This document shows positions 29,991-48,200 of a DNA stretch of 64,000 nt, piece by piece (within the stretch, counting starts at the first letter, position 1; every line of letters begins with the position of its first letter). Origin of the DNA: Siphonodentalium dalli (taxonomy: Eukaryota > Mollusca > Scaphopoda > Gadilida > Siphonodentaliidae); contig CP136061.1 of the NCBI GenBank assembly GCA_032622095.1, positions 169,945,107 through 170,009,106 of the forward strand, written 5' to 3'. A program made the translations under genes and the position numbers. The notes beneath the pieces were generated by a model that saw only the letters and a list, made by a program, of their open reading frames with translations, searched no databases and had not been told where the DNA came from.

Positions 29991-32900
29991 ACCACATACA
30001 TATATAGGTATCACCACCACACACATATAGGTATTCCCGCCACATACATATAGGTATCCCCACCACACACATATAGGTATCCCCACCACACACATATATA
30101 GGTATCACCACCACATACATATATAGGTATCCCCAACACATACATATATAGGTATCCCCACCACATACATATATAGGTATCCCCACCACACACATATAGG
30201 TATCCCCACCACACACATATATAGGTATCACCACCACATACATATATAGGTATCCCCAACACATACATATATAGGTATCCCCACCACATACATATATAGG
30301 TATCCCCTCCACACACATATATTGGTATCACCACCACATACATATATAGGTATCCCCGCCACACACATATATAGGTATCCCCGCCACACACATATATAGG
30401 TATCCCCACCACATACATATATAGGTCTCCCCACCACATACATCTATAGGTATCCCCACCACACACATCTATATGTATCCCCACCACACACATATATTGG
30501 TATCACCACCACATACATATATAGGTATCCCCGCCACACACATATATAGGTATCCCCACCACATACATATATAGGTATCCCCACCACACACATCTATAGG
30601 TATTCCCACCATATACATATATAGGTATCACCACCACACACATATATAGGTATCCCCACCACACACATATATAGGTATCCCCGCCACATACATATATAGG
30701 TATCACCACCACACACATATATAGGTCTCCCCACCACATACATCTATAGGTATCCCCACCACACACATCTATATGTATCCCCACCACACACAGATCTATA
30801 GGTAACCCCACCACACACATATATAGGTATTCCCACAATACACATCTATAGGTATCCCCGCCACACACATCTATAGGTATCCTCACCACACACATATATA
30901 GGTATCCCCACCACATACATCTATAGGTATCCCCACCACACACATATATAGGTATCCCCACCACACACATATATAGGTATCCCCACCACATACATATATA
31001 GGTATCCCCACCACACACATATAGGTATTCCCACCACACACATCTATAGGTATCACCACCACATACATCTATAGGTATCACCACCACAACATCTATAGGT
31101 ATCCCCACCACATACATATATAGGTATCCCCACCACATACATCTATAGGTATCCCCGCCACACACATCTATAGGTATCCTCGCCACACACTAATATATGT
31201 ATCCCCACCACATGCATCTATAGGTATCACCACCACACACATCTATAGGTATTACCACCACATACATCTATAGGTATCACCACCACATACATCTATAGGT
31301 ATACATACCACATACATCTATAGGTATCCCCACCACATAAATCTATAGGTATCCCCGCCACACACATCTGTAGGTATCCTCACCACACACATATATAGGT
31401 ATCCCCACCACATACATATATAGGTATCCCCACCACACACATATATAGGTATCACCACCACAAACGTCTATATGTATCCCTACCACATACATCTATAGGT
31501 AACCCCACCACATACATATATAGGTATCCCCACCACATACATCTATAGGTATCCCCACCACACACATATATAGGTATCAACACCACACACATATATAGGT
31601 ATCACCACCACATACATCTATATGTATCCCCACCACATACATATATAGGTATCTCCGCCACATACATATATAGGTATCCCCACCACATACATATATAGGT
31701 ATCCCCACCACACACATATATAGGTATCCCCACCACACACATATATAGGTATACCCACCACACACATATATATAGGTATCCCCGCCACACACATATATAG
31801 GTATCCCCACCCCATACATCTATAGGTCTCCCCACCACATACATATATAGGTATCCCCACCACACACATCTATAGGTATCCTCACCACATACATATATAG
31901 GTATCCCTGCCACACACATATATAGGTATCCTCAACACACACATCTATAGGTATCCCCACCACACACATATATAGGTATCGCAACCACATACATATATAG
32001 GTATCACCACCACACACATCTATAGGTATCCCCACCACACACATATATAGGTATCCCCACCACACACATATATAGGTATCCCCACCACACACATCTATAG
32101 GTATCCCCACCAAACACATATATAGGTATCCCCACCACATACATATATAGGTATCCCCACCACATTCATATATAGGTATCACCTCCACATACATATATAG
32201 GTATCCTCACCACACACATCTATAGGTATCCCACCACACACATATATAGGTATCCCCACCACACACATCTATAGGTATCCCCACCACACACATATATAGG
32301 TATCCCCACTACATACATATATATGTATCCCCACCACATACATATATAGGTATCCCCGCCACATACATTTATAGGTATCCCCACCACATACATATATAGG
32401 TATCCCCACCACACACATATATAGGTATCCCCACCACACACATATATAGGTATCCCCACCACACACATATATATAGGTATCCCCGCCACTCACATATATA
32501 GGTATCCCCACCACATACATATATAGGTCTCCCCACCACATACATATATAGGTATCCCCACCACACACATCTATAGGTATCCCCACCACACACATATATT
32601 GGTATCACCACCACATATATATGTAGGTATCCCCGCCACACACATATATATGTATCCCCGCCACATACATATATAGGTATCACCACCACACACATCTATA
32701 GGTATCCCCACCATATACATATATAGGTATCACCACCACACACATATATAGGTATCACCACCACACACATATATAGGTCTCCCCACCACATACATCTATA
32801 GGTATCCCCACCACACACATCTATATGTATCCCCACCACACACAGATCTATAGGTATCCCCACCACACACATATATAGGTATTCCCACAATACACATCTA

Positions 32901-33305
32901 TAGTTATCCCCGCCACACACATATATAGGTATCACCACCACATACATATATAGGTATCCCCACCACACACATATATAGGTATCCCCACCACATACATATA
33001 TAGGTATCACCACCACACACATATAGGTATCCCCGCCACATACATATAGGTATCCCCACCACACACATATAGGTATCCCCACCACACACATATATAGGTA
33101 TCACCACCACATACATATATAGGTATCCCCAACACATACATACATAGGTATCCCCACCATATACTTATATAGGTATCCCCACCACATACATATATAGGTA
33201 TCCCCACCACATACATCTATAGGTATCCCCATCACAAACATATATAGGTATCCCCACCACATACATATATAGGTATCCCCACCACATACATATATAGCTA
33301 TCCCC
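29991..33305. repeat. 3,315-bp higher-order repeat, copy 2
   Basis: This repeats the preceding block with AGATCT at 30792, TATACATACC at 31300 and AGATCT at 32844, all exactly 3,315 bp from their partners. The junction lies in the region of the CATGTATAGG unit near 29976. Right of about 33.3 kb the order continues like 9.27 kb onward (offset 24,032). Confidence 0.85.
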
Positions 33306-36300
33306 ACCACATACATCTATAGGTATTACCGCCACATACATCTATAGATATCCCCACCACATACATATATAGGTATCCCCGCCACACACATATATAGGTA
33401 TCCCCACCACACACATATATAGGTATCACCACCACACACATATATAGGAATTCCCGCCACATACATATGTAGGTATTCCCACCACATACATATATAGGTA
33501 TCACCACCACACACATATATAGGTATCCCCACCATATACATATATAGGTATCCCCATCACATACATTTATAGGTATCCGCACCACACACATATATAGGTA
33601 TCCCCACCACATACATATATAGGTATCCCCACCACATACATATATAGGTATCCCCACCACATACATCTATAAGTGTTCCCACCACACACATATATAGGTA
33701 TCCCCACCACATACATCTATAGGTATCCCCACCACGCACATATATAGGTATCCCCACCACATACATATATAGGTATCCCCACCACATACATATATAGGTA
33801 TCCCCACCACACACATATATTGGTATCACCACCACATATATATATAGGTATCCCCGCCACATACATATATAGGTATCTCCGCCACATACATATATAGGTA
33901 TCCCCACCACATACATATATAGGTATCCCCACCACACACATATATAGGTATCACCACCACACACATATATAGGTATCCCCACCACACACATATATATAGG
34001 TATCCCCGCCACACACATATATAGGTATCCCCACCACATACATATATAGGTCTCCCCACCACATACATCTATAGGTATCCCCACCACACACATATATAGG
34101 TATCCTCACCACATACATATATAGGTATCCCCGCCACACACATATATAGGTATCCTCACCACACACATCTATAGGTATCCCCACCACACACATATATAGG
34201 TATCGCCACCACACACATATATAGGTATCCCCACCACACACATCTATAGGTATCCCCACCACACACATATATAGGTATTCCCACCACACACATATATAGG
34301 TATCCCCACCACACACATCTATAGGTATCCCCACCAAACACATATATAGGTATCCCCACCACATACATATATAGGTATCCCCACCACATACATATATAGG
34401 TATCACCACCACATACATATATAGGTATCCTCACCACACACATCTATAGGTATCCCACCACACACATATATAGGTATCCCCACCACACACATCTATAGGT
34501 ATCCCCACCACACACATCTATAGGTATCCCCACTACATACATATATATGTATCCCCACCACATACATATATAGGTATCCCCGCCACATAAATATATAGGT
34601 ATCCCCACCACATACATATATAGGTATCCCCACCACACACATATTTAGGTATCCACACCACACACATATATAGGTATCCCCACCACACACATATATATAG
34701 GTATCCCCGCCACACACATATATAGGTATCCCCACCACATACATATATAGGTATCCCCACCACATACATATATAGGTATCCCCACCACACACATCTATAG
34801 GTATCCCCACCACACACATATATTGGTATCACCACCACATATATATATAGGTATCCCCGCCACACACATATATAGGTATCCCCGCCACATACATATATAG
34901 GTATCCCCACCACACACATCTATATGTATCCCCACCACACACAGATCTATAGGTATCCCCACCACACACATATATAGGTATTCCCACAATACACGTCAAT
35001 AGTTATCCCCGCCACACACATATATAGGTATCACCACCACATACATATATAGGTATCCCCACCACACACATATATAGGTATCCCCACCACATACATATAT
35101 AGGTATCACCACCACACACATATAGGTATCCCCGCCACATACATATAGGTATCCCCACCACACACATATAGGTATCCCCACCACACACATATATAGGTAT
35201 CACCACCACATACATATATAGGTATCCCCAACACATACATATATAGGTATCACCACCATATATTTATATAGGTATCCCCACCACATACATCTATAGGTAT
35301 CACCGCCACATACATCTATAGGTATCCCCACCACATACATATATCGGTATCCCCGCCACACACATATATAGGTATCCCCACCACACACATATATAGGTAT
35401 CACCACCACACACATATATAGGTATCCCCGCCACATACATATGTAGGTATCCCCACCACACACATATATAGGTATCCCCACCATATACATATATAGGTAT
35501 CCCCATCACATACATTTATAGGTATCCCCACCACACACATATATAGGTATCCCCACCACATACATATATAGGTATCCCCACCACATACATATATAGGTAT
35601 CACCACCACATACATCTATACGTGTCCCCACCACACACATATATAGGTATCCCCACCACATACATCTATAGGTATCCCCACCACGCACATATATAGGTAT
35701 CCCCACCACATACATATATAGGTATCCCCACCACATACATATATAGGTATCCCCACCACATACATATATAGGTATCCCCACCACTCACATATATAGGTAT
35801 CCCCACCACATACATATATTGGTATCACCACCACACACATATAGGTATTCCCGCCACATACATATAGGTATCCCCACCACACACATATAGGTATCCCCAC
35901 CACACACATCTATATGTATCACCACCACATACATATATAGGTATCCCCAACACATACATATATAGGTATCCCCACCACATACATATATAGGTATCCCCAC
36001 CACATACATATATAGGTATCCCCACCACATACATCTATAGGTATCCCCACCACAAACATATATAGGTATCCACACCACATACATATATAGGTATCCCTCC
36101 ACATACATATATAGCTATCCCCACCACATACATATATAGGTATCACCGCCACATACATCTATAGGTATCCCCACCACAAACATATATAGGTATCCCCACC
36201 ACACACATATATAGGCATTCCCACCACACACATATATAGGTATCACCACCACACACATATATAGGTATCCCCGCCACATACATATGTAGGTATCCCCACC

Positions 36301-37110
36301 ACATTCATATATAGGTATCACCACCACACACATATATAGGTATCCCCACCACATACATATATAGGTATCCCATCACATACATATATAGGTATCCCCACCA
36401 CATACATATATAAGTATCCCCACCACATACCTATATAGGTATCCCCATCACATACATCTATATGTATCCCCACCACACACATATATAGGTATCCCCACCA
36501 CATACATCTATAGGTATCCCCACCACGCACATATATAGGTATCCCCACCACATACATATAGAGGTATCCCCACCACATACATCTATAGGTATCCCCACCA
36601 CATACATATATAGGTATCCCCACCACATACATATATATGTATCCCCACCACATACATATATAGGTATCCCCACCACATACATATATAAGTATCCCCACCA
36701 TATACATCTATAGGTATCCCCACCACATACATATATAGGTATCCCCAACTCATACATCTATAGGTATCCCCACCACACATATCTATAGGTATCCCCACCA
36801 TACACATCTATAGGGATCCCCACCACACATATATATAGGTATCCCCACCATACACATCTATATATATCACCGCCACACACATATATAGGTAACCCCACCA
36901 CATACATCTATTGGTATCCCCACCATACACATCTATAGGTATCCCCTACCATACACATCTATATGTATCACCGCCACACTCATATATAGGTATCCGCACC
37001 ACATACATGTATAGGTATCCCCACCACATACATCTATAGGTATCCCCACCACACACATCTATATGTATCACCACCACATACATATATAGGTATCCCCACC
37101 ACACACATAT
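33306..37110. repeat. A-type cassette, second occurrence (alpha and beta markers)
   Basis: This carries AGATCT at 34943-34948 and GGATCC at 36814-36819. It matches about 9.27-13.15 kb at offsets 24,032, then 24,030, then 23,980. Steps of 2 and 50 bp correspond to one TA and two whole units. Long runs of units are identical to the earlier copy, including small peculiarities not shared by the 18.8 and 46.8 kb copies. Confidence 0.8.
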
Positions 37111-40100
37111 ATAGGTATCCCCACGACATACATATATAGGTATCCCCACCACACACATATAGGTATCCTCACCACACACATATATAGGTATCCTCACCTA
37201 CATATATATATATATTCCCACAATACACATCTATAGTTATCCCCGCCACATACATATATAGGTATCCCCACCACACACATATATAGGTATCCCCACCACA
37301 TACATATATAGGTATCCCCACCACACACATATATAGGTATCCCCACCACATACATATATAGGTATCACCACCACACACATATAGGTATCCCCGCCACATA
37401 CATATAGGTATCCCCACCACACACATATAGGTATCCCCACCACACACATATATAGGTATCACCACCACATACATATATAGGTATCCCCAACACATACATA
37501 TATAGGTATCCCCACCATATACTTATATAGGTATCCCCACCACATACATATATAGGTATCCCCACCACATACATCTATAGGTATCCCCACCACAAACATA
37601 TATAGGTATCACCACCACATACATATATTGGTACCCACACCACATACATATATAGCTATCCCCACCACATACATCTATAGGTATCACCGCCACATACATC
37701 TATAGGTATCCCCACCACATACATATATAGGTATCCCCGCCACACACAGATATAGGTATCCCCACCACACTCATATATAGGTATCACCACCACACACATA
37801 TATAGGTATCCCCGCCACATACATATATAGGTATCCCCACCTCATACATATATAGGTATCACCACCACACACATATATAGGTATCCCCACCATATACATA
37901 TATAGGTATCCCAATCACATACATTTATAGGTATTCCCACCACACACATATATAGGTATCCCCACCACATACATATATAGGTATCCCCACCACATACATA
38001 TATAGGTATCCCCACCACATACATCTATAAGTATTCCCACCACACACATATATAGGTATCCCCACCACATACATCTATAGGTATCCCCACCACGCACATA
38101 TATAGGTATCCCCACCACATACATGTATAGGTATCCCCACCACATACATCTATAGGTATCCTCACCACATACATATATAGGTATCCCCACCACACACATA
38201 TATAGGTATCCCCACCACATACATATATAGGTATCACCACCACACACATATAGGTATTCCCGCCACATACATATAGGTATCCCCACCACACACATATAGG
38301 TATCCCCACCACACACATATATAGGTATCACCACCACATACATATATAGGTATCCCCAACACATACATATATAGGTATCCCCACCACATACATATATAGG
38401 TATCACCGCCACATACATCTATAGGTATCCCCACCACATACATATATAGGTATCCCCGCCACACACATATATAGGTATCCCCACCACACACATATATAGG
38501 TATCACCACCACACACATATATAGGTATTCCCGCCACATACATATGTAGGTATCCCCACCACATACATATATAGGTATCACCACCACACACATATAGGTA
38601 TCCCCACCACACACATATATAGGTATCACCACCACATACATATATAGGTATCCCCAACACATACATACATAGGTATCCCCACCATATACTTATATAGGTA
38701 TCCCCACCACATACATATATAGGTATCCCCACCACATACATCTATAGGTATCCCCATCACAAACATATATAGGTATCCCCACCACATACATATATAGGTA
38801 TCCCCACCACATACATATATAGCTATCCCCACCACATACATCTATAGGTATCACCGCCACATACATCTATAGGTATCCCCACCACATACATATATAGGTA
38901 TCCCCGCCACACACATATATAGGTATCCCCACCGCACACATATATAGGTATCACCACCACACACATATATAGGTATTCCCGCCACATACATATGTAGGTA
39001 TCCCCACCACATACATATATAGGTATCACCACCACACACATATATAGGTATCCCCACCATATACATATATAGGTATCCCCATCACATACATTTATAGGTA
39101 TCCGCACCACACACATATATAGGTATCCCCACCACATACATATATAGGTATCCCCACCACATACATATATAGGTATCCCCACCACATACATCTATAAGTG
39201 TTCCCACCACACACATATATAGGTATCCCCACCACATACATCTATAGGTATCCCCACCACGCACATATATAGGTATCCCCCCCACATACATCTATAGGTA
39301 TCCCCACCACACACATCTATATGTATCACCACCACATACATATATAGGTATCCCCACCACACACATATATAGGTATCCCCACGACATACATATATAGGTA
39401 TCCCCACCACACACATATAGGTATCCTCATCACACACATATATAGGTATCCTCACCACACACATATATAGGTATCCCCGTCACATACATCTATAGGTATC
39501 ACCACCACATACATCTATAGATATCACCACCACATACATCTATAGGTATCCCCACCACATACATCTATAGGTATCCCCGCCACACACATCTATAGGTATC
39601 CTCACCACACACATATATAGGTATCCCCACCACATACATCTATAGGTATCCCCACCACACACATATATAGGTATCCCCACCACACACATATATAGGTATC
39701 CCCACCACATACATATATAGGTATCCCCACCACACACATATAGGTATCCCCACCACACACATCTATAGGTATCACCACCACATACATCTATAGGTATCAC
39801 CACCACAACATCTATAGGTATCCCCACCACATACATATATAGGTATCCCCACCACATACATCTATAGGTATCCCCGCCACACACATCTATAGGTATCCTC
39901 GCCACACACTAATATATGTATCCCCACCACATGCATCTATAGGTATCACCACCACACACATCTATAGGTATTACCACCACATACATCTATAGGTATCACC
40001 ACCACATACATCTATAGGTATACATACCACATACATCTATAGGTATCCCCACCACATAAATCTATAGGTATCCCCGCCACACACATCTGTAGGTATCCTC

Positions 40101-41163
40101 ACCACACACATATATAGGTATCCCCACCACATACATATATAGGTATCCCCACCACACACATATATAGGTATCACCACCACAAACGTCTATATGTATCCCT
40201 ACCACATACATCTATAGGTAACCCCACCACATACATATATAGGTATCCCCACCACATACATCTATAGGTATCCCCACCACACACATATATAGGTATCAAC
40301 ACCACACACATATATAGGTATCACCACCACATACATCTATATGTATCCCCACCACATACATATATAGGTATCTCCGCCACATACATATATAGGTATCCCC
40401 ACCACATACATATATAGGTATCCCCACCACACACATATATAGGTATCCCCACCACACACATATATATAGGTATCCCCGCCACACACATATATAGGTATCC
40501 CCACCCCATACATCTATAGGTCTCCCCACCCCATACATCTATAGGTATCGCAACCACATACATATATAGGTATCCCCACCACACACATCTATAGGTATCC
40601 CCACCACACACATATATAGGTATCCCCACCACACACATATATAGGTATCCTCACCACACACATCTATAGGTATCCCCACCAAACACATATATAGGTATCG
40701 CAACCACATACATATATAGGTATCCCCACCACATTCATATATAGGTATCACCTCCACATACATATATAGGTATCCTCACCACACACATCTATAGGTATCC
40801 CAACACACACATATATAGGTATCCCCACCACACACATCTATAGGTATCCCCACCACACACATATATAGGTATCCCCACTACATTCATATATATGTATCCC
40901 CACCACATACATATATAGGTATCCCCGCCACATACATTTATAGGTATCCCCACCACATACATATATAGGTATCCCCACCACACACATATATAGGTATCCC
41001 CACCACACACATATATAGGTATCCCCACCACACACATATATAGGTATCACCACCACACACATATATAGGTATTCCCGCCACATACATATGTAGGTATCCC
41101 CACCACATACATATATAGGTCTCCCCACCACATACATATATAGGTATCCCCACCACACACATA
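37111..41163. repeat. 4,054-bp higher-order repeat, copy 1
   Basis: This contains the delta A/T run at 37202-37216 and TATACATACC at 40019-40028. It matches 13.1-16.5 kb at offset 23,982, then 24,007, and it matches the next block at offset 4,054, then 4,056. The 2-bp step is one extra TA near 42500 in copy 2. Near 40535-40550 a stretch present at 16.54-16.7 kb is missing, an internal deletion of a few units. Confidence 0.84.
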
Positions 41164-44100
41164 TATAGGTATCCCCACGACATACATATATAGGTATCCC
41201 CACCACACACATATAGGTATCCTCACCACACACATATATAGGTATCCTCACCTACATATATATATATATTCCCACAATACACATCTATAGTTATCCCCGC
41301 CACATACATATATAGGTATCCCCACCACACACATATATAGGTATCCCCACCACATACATATATAGGTATCCCCACCACACACATATATAGGTATCCCCAC
41401 CACATACATATATAGGTATCACCACCACACACATATAGGTATCCCCGCCACATACATATAGGTATCCCCACCACACACATATAGGTATCCCCACCACACA
41501 CATATATAGGTATCACCACCACATACATATATAGGTATCCCCAACACATACATATATAGGTATCCCCACCATATACTTATATAGGTATCCCCACCACATA
41601 CATATATAGGTATCCCCACCACATACATCTATAGGTATCCCCACCACAAACATATATAGGTATCACCACCACATACATATATTGGTACCCACACCACATA
41701 CATATATAGCTATCCCCACCACATACATCTATAGGTATCACCGCCACATACATCTATAGGTATCCCCACCACATACATATATAGGTATCCCCGCCACACA
41801 CAGATATAGGTATCCCCACCACACTCATATATAGGTATCACCACCACACACATATATAGGTATCCCCGCCACATACATATATAGGTATCCCCACCTCATA
41901 CATATATAGGTATCACCACCACACACATATATAGGTATCCCCACCATATACATATATAGGTATCCCAATCACATACATTTATAGGTATTCCCACCACACA
42001 CATATATAGGTATCCCCACCACATACATATATAGGTATCCCCACCACATACATATATAGGTATCCCCACCACATACATCTATAAGTATTCCCACCACACA
42101 CATATATAGGTATCCCCACCACATACATCTATAGGTATCCCCACCACGCACATATATAGGTATCCCCACCACATACATGTATAGGTATCCCCACCACATA
42201 CATCTATAGGTATCCTCACCACATACATATATAGGTATCCCCACCACACACATATATAGGTATCCCCACCACATACATATATAGGTATCACCACCACACA
42301 CATATAGGTATTCCCGCCACATACATATAGGTATCCCCACCACACACATATAGGTATCCCCACCACACACATATATAGGTATCACCACCACATACATATA
42401 TAGGTATCCCCAACACATACATATATAGGTATCCCCACCACATACATATATAGGTATCACCGCCACATACATCTATAGGTATCCCCACCACATACATATA
42501 TATAGGTATCCCCGCCACACACATATATAGGTATCCCCACCACACACATATATAGGTATCACCACCACACACATATATAGGTATTCCCGCCACATACATA
42601 TGTAGGTATCCCCACCACATACATATATAGGTATCACCACCACACACATATAGGTATCCCCACCACACACATATATAGGTATCACCACCACATACATATA
42701 TAGGTATCCCCAACACATACATACATAGGTATCCCCACCATATACTTATATAGGTATCCCCACCACATACATATATAGGTATCCCCACCACATACATCTA
42801 TAGGTATCCCCATCACAAACATATATAGGTATCCCCACCACATACATATATAGGTATCCCCACCACATACATATATAGCTATCCCCACCACATACATCTA
42901 TAGGTATCACCGCCACATACATCTATAGGTATCCCCACCACATACATATATAGGTATCCCCGCCACACACATATATAGGTATCCCCACCGCACACATATA
43001 TAGGTATCACCACCACACACATATATAGGTATTCCCGCCACATACATATGTAGGTATCCCCACCACATACATATATAGGTATCACCACCACACACATATA
43101 TAGGTATCCCCACCATATACATATATAGGTATCCCCATCACATACATTTATAGGTATCCGCACCACACACATATATAGGTATCCCCACCACATACATATA
43201 TAGGTATCCCCACCACATACATATATAGGTATCCCCACCACATACATCTATAAGTGTTCCCACCACACACATATATAGGTATCCCCACCACATACATCTA
43301 TAGGTATCCCCACCACGCACATATATAGGTATCCCCACCACATACATCTATAGGTATCCCCACCACACACATCTATATGTATCACCACCACATACATATA
43401 TAGGTATCCCCACCACACACATATATAGGTATCCCCACGACATACATATATAGGTATCCCCACCACACACATATAGGTATCCTCATCACACACATATATA
43501 GGTATCCTCACCACACACATATATAGGTATCCCCGTCACATACATCTATAGGTATCACCACCACATACATCTATAGATATCACCACCACATACATCTATA
43601 TGTATCCCCACCACATACATCTATAGGTATCCCCGCCACACACATCTATAGGTATCCTCACCACACACATATATAGGTATCCCCACCACATACATCTATA
43701 GGTATCCCCACCACACACATATATAGGTATCCCCACCACACACATATATAGGTATCCCCACCACATACATATATAGGTATCCCCACCACACACATATAGG
43801 TATCCCCACCACACACATCTATAGGTATCACCACCACATACATCTATAGGTATCACCACCACAACATCTATAGGTATCCCCACCACATACATATATAGGT
43901 ATCCCCACCACATACATCTATAGGTATCCCCGCCACACACATCTATAGGTATCCTCGCCACACACTAATATATGTATCCCCACCACATGCATCTATAGGT
44001 ATCACCACCACACACATCTATAGGTATTACCACCACATACATCTATAGGTATCACCACCACATACATCTATAGGTATACATACCACATACATCTATAGGT

Positions 44101-45218
44101 ATCCCCACCACATAAATCTATAGGTATCCCCGCCACACACATCTGTAGGTATCCTCACCACACACATATATAGGTATCCCCACCACATACATATATAGGT
44201 ATCCCCACCACACACATATATAGGTATCACCACCACAAACGTCTATATGTATCCCTACCACATACATCTATAGGTAACCCCACCACATACATATATAGGT
44301 ATCCCCACCACATACATCTATAGGTATCCCCACCACACACATATATAGGTATCAACACCACACACATATATAGGTATCACCACCACATACATCTATATGT
44401 ATCCCCACCACATACATATATAGGTATCTCCGCCACATACATATATAGGTATCCCCACCACATACATATATAGGTATCCCCACCACACACATATATAGGT
44501 ATCCCCACCACACACATATATATAGGTATCCCCGCCACACACATATATAGGTATCCCCACCCCATACATCTATAGGTCTCCCCACCCCATACATCTATAG
44601 GTATCGCAACCACATACATATATAGGTATCCCCACCACACACATCTATAGGTATCCCCACCACACACATATATAGGTATCCCCACCACACACATATATAG
44701 GTATCCTCACCACACACATCTATAGGTATCCCCACCAAACACATATATAGGTATCGCAACCACATACATATATAGGTATCCCCACCACATTCATATATAG
44801 GTATCACCTCCACATACATATATAGGTATCCTCACCACACACATCTATAGGTATCCCACCACACACATATATAGGTATCCCCACCACACACATCTATAGG
44901 TATCCCCACCACACACATATATAGGTATCCCCACTACATTCATATATATGTATCCCCACCACATACATATATAGGTATCCCCACCACATACATTTATAGG
45001 TATCCCCACCACATACATATATAGGTATCCCCACCACACACATATATAGGTATCCCCACCACACACATATATAGGTATCCCCACCACACACATATATAGG
45101 TATCACCACCACACACATATATAGGTATTCCCGCCACATACATATGTAGGTATCCCCACCACATACATATATAGGTCTCCCCACCACATACATATATAGG
45201 TATCCCCACCACACACAT
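41164..45218. repeat. 4,054-bp higher-order repeat, copy 2
   Basis: This is the tandem partner of the preceding block, with the delta run at 41256-41270 and TATACATACC at 44075-44084. It retains the same internal deletion (near 44590-44605) and other private variants of copy 1, such as the CCACCGCACAC unit near 38932 and 42986. Those changes therefore predate the duplication. Confidence 0.84.
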
Positions 45219-48200
45219 CTATAGGTATCCCCACCACACACATATATTGGTATCACCACCACATATATATGTAGGTATCCCCGCCACACACATATATATG
45301 TATCCCCGCCACATACATATATAGGTATCACCACCACACACATCTATAGGTATCCCCACCATATACATATATAGGTATCACCACCACACACATATATAGG
45401 TATCACCACCACACACATATATAGGTCTCCCCACCACATACATCTATAGGTATCCCCACCACACACATCTATATGTATCCCCACCACACACAGATCTATA
45501 GGTATCCCCACCACACACATATATAGGTATTCCCACAATACACATCTATAGTTATCCCCGCCACACACATATATAGGTATCACCACCACATACATATATA
45601 GGTATCCCCACCACACACATATATAGGTATCCCCACCACATACATATATAGGTATCACCACCACACACATATAGGTATCCCCGCCACATACATATAGGTA
45701 TCCCCACCACACACATATAGGTATCCCCACCACACACATATATAGGTATCACCACCACATACATATATAGGTATCCCCAACACATACATACATAGGTATC
45801 CCCACCATATACTTATATAGGTATCCCCACCACATACATATATAGGTATCCCCACCACATACATCTATATGTATCCCCATCACAAACATATATAGGTATC
45901 CCCACCACATACATATATAGGTATCCCCACCACATACATATATAGCTATCCCCACCACATACATCTATAGGTATTACCGGCACATACATCTATAGGTATC
46001 CCCACCACATACATATATAGGTATCCCCGCCACACACATATATAGGTATCCCCACCACACACATATATAGGTATCACCACCACACACATATATAGGTATT
46101 CCCGCCACATACATATGTAGGTATCCCCACCACATACATATATAGGTATCACCACCACACACATATATAGGTATCCCCACCATATACATATATAGGTATC
46201 CCCATCACATACATTTATAGGTATCCGCACCACACACATATATAGGTATCCCCACCACATACATATATAGGTATCCCCACCACATACATATATAGGTATC
46301 CCCACCACATACATATATAGGTATCCTCACCACACACATCTATAGGTATCCCCACCACACACATATATAGGTATCCCCACCACACACATATATAGGTATC
46401 CCCACCACACACATCTATAGGTAACCCCACCAAACACATATATAGGTATCCCCACCACATACATATATAGGTATCCCCACCACATACATATATAGGTATC
46501 ACCACCACATACATATATAGGTATCCTCACCACATACATCTATAGGTATCCCACCACACACATATATAGGTATCCCCACCACACACATCTATAGGTATCC
46601 CCACCACGCACATATATAGGTATCCCCACCACATACATATATAGGTATCCCCACCACATACATATATAGGTATCCCCACCACACACATATATTGGTATCA
46701 CCACCACATATATATATAGGTATCCCCGCCACATACATATATAGGTATCTCCGCCACATACATATATAGGTATCCCCACCACATACATATATAGGTATCC
46801 CCACCACACACATATATAGGTATCACCACCACACACATATATAGGTATCCCCACCACACACATATATATAGGTATCCCCGCCACACACATATATAGGTAT
46901 CCCCACCACATACATATATAGGTCTCCCCAACACATACATCTATAGGTATCCCCACCACACACATATATAGGTATCCTCACCACATACATATATAGGTAT
47001 CCCCGCCACACACATATATAGGTATCCTCACCACACACATCTATAGGTATCCCCACCACACACATATATAGGTATCGCCACCACACACATATATAGGTAT
47101 CCCCACCACACACATCTATAGGTATCCCCACCACACACATATATAGGTATCCCCACCACACACATATATAGGTATCCCCACCACACACATCTATAGGTAT
47201 CCCCACCAAACACATATATAGGTATCCCCACCACATACATATATAGGTATCCCCACCACATACATATATAGGTATCACCACCACATACATATATAGGTAT
47301 CCTCACCACACACATCTATAGGTATCCCACCACACACATATATAGGTATCCCCACCACACACATCTATAGGTATCCCCACCACACACATCTATAGGTATC
47401 CCCACTACATACATATATATGTATCCCCACCACATACATATATAGGTATCCCCGCCACATAAATATATAGGTATCCCCACCACATACATATATAGGTATC
47501 CCCACCACACACATATTTAGGTATCCCCACCACACACATATATAGGTATCCCCACCACACACATATATATAGGTATCCCCGCCACACACATATATAGGTA
47601 TCCCCACCACATACATATATAGGTATCCCCACCACATACATATATAGGTATCCCCACCACACACATCTATAGGTATCCCCACCACACACATATATTGGTA
47701 TCACCACCACATATATATATAGGTATCCCCGCCACACACATATATAGGTATCCCCGCCACATACATATATAGGTATCCCCACCACACACATCTATATGTA
47801 TCCCCACCACACACAGATCTATAGGTATCCCCACCACACACATATATAGGTATTCCCACAATACACATCAATAGTTATCCCCGCCACACACATATATAGG
47901 TATCACCACCACATACATATATAGGTATCCCCACCACACACATATATAGGTATCCCCACCACATACATATATAGGTATCACCACCACACACATATAGGTA
48001 TCCCCGCCACATACATATAGGTATCCCCACCACACACATATAGGTATCCCCACCACACACATATATAGGTATCACCACCACATACATATATAGGTATCCC
48101 CAACACATACATATATAGGTATCACCACCATATACATATATAGGTATCCCCACCACATACATATATAGGTGTCCCCACCACATACATCTATAGGTATCCC

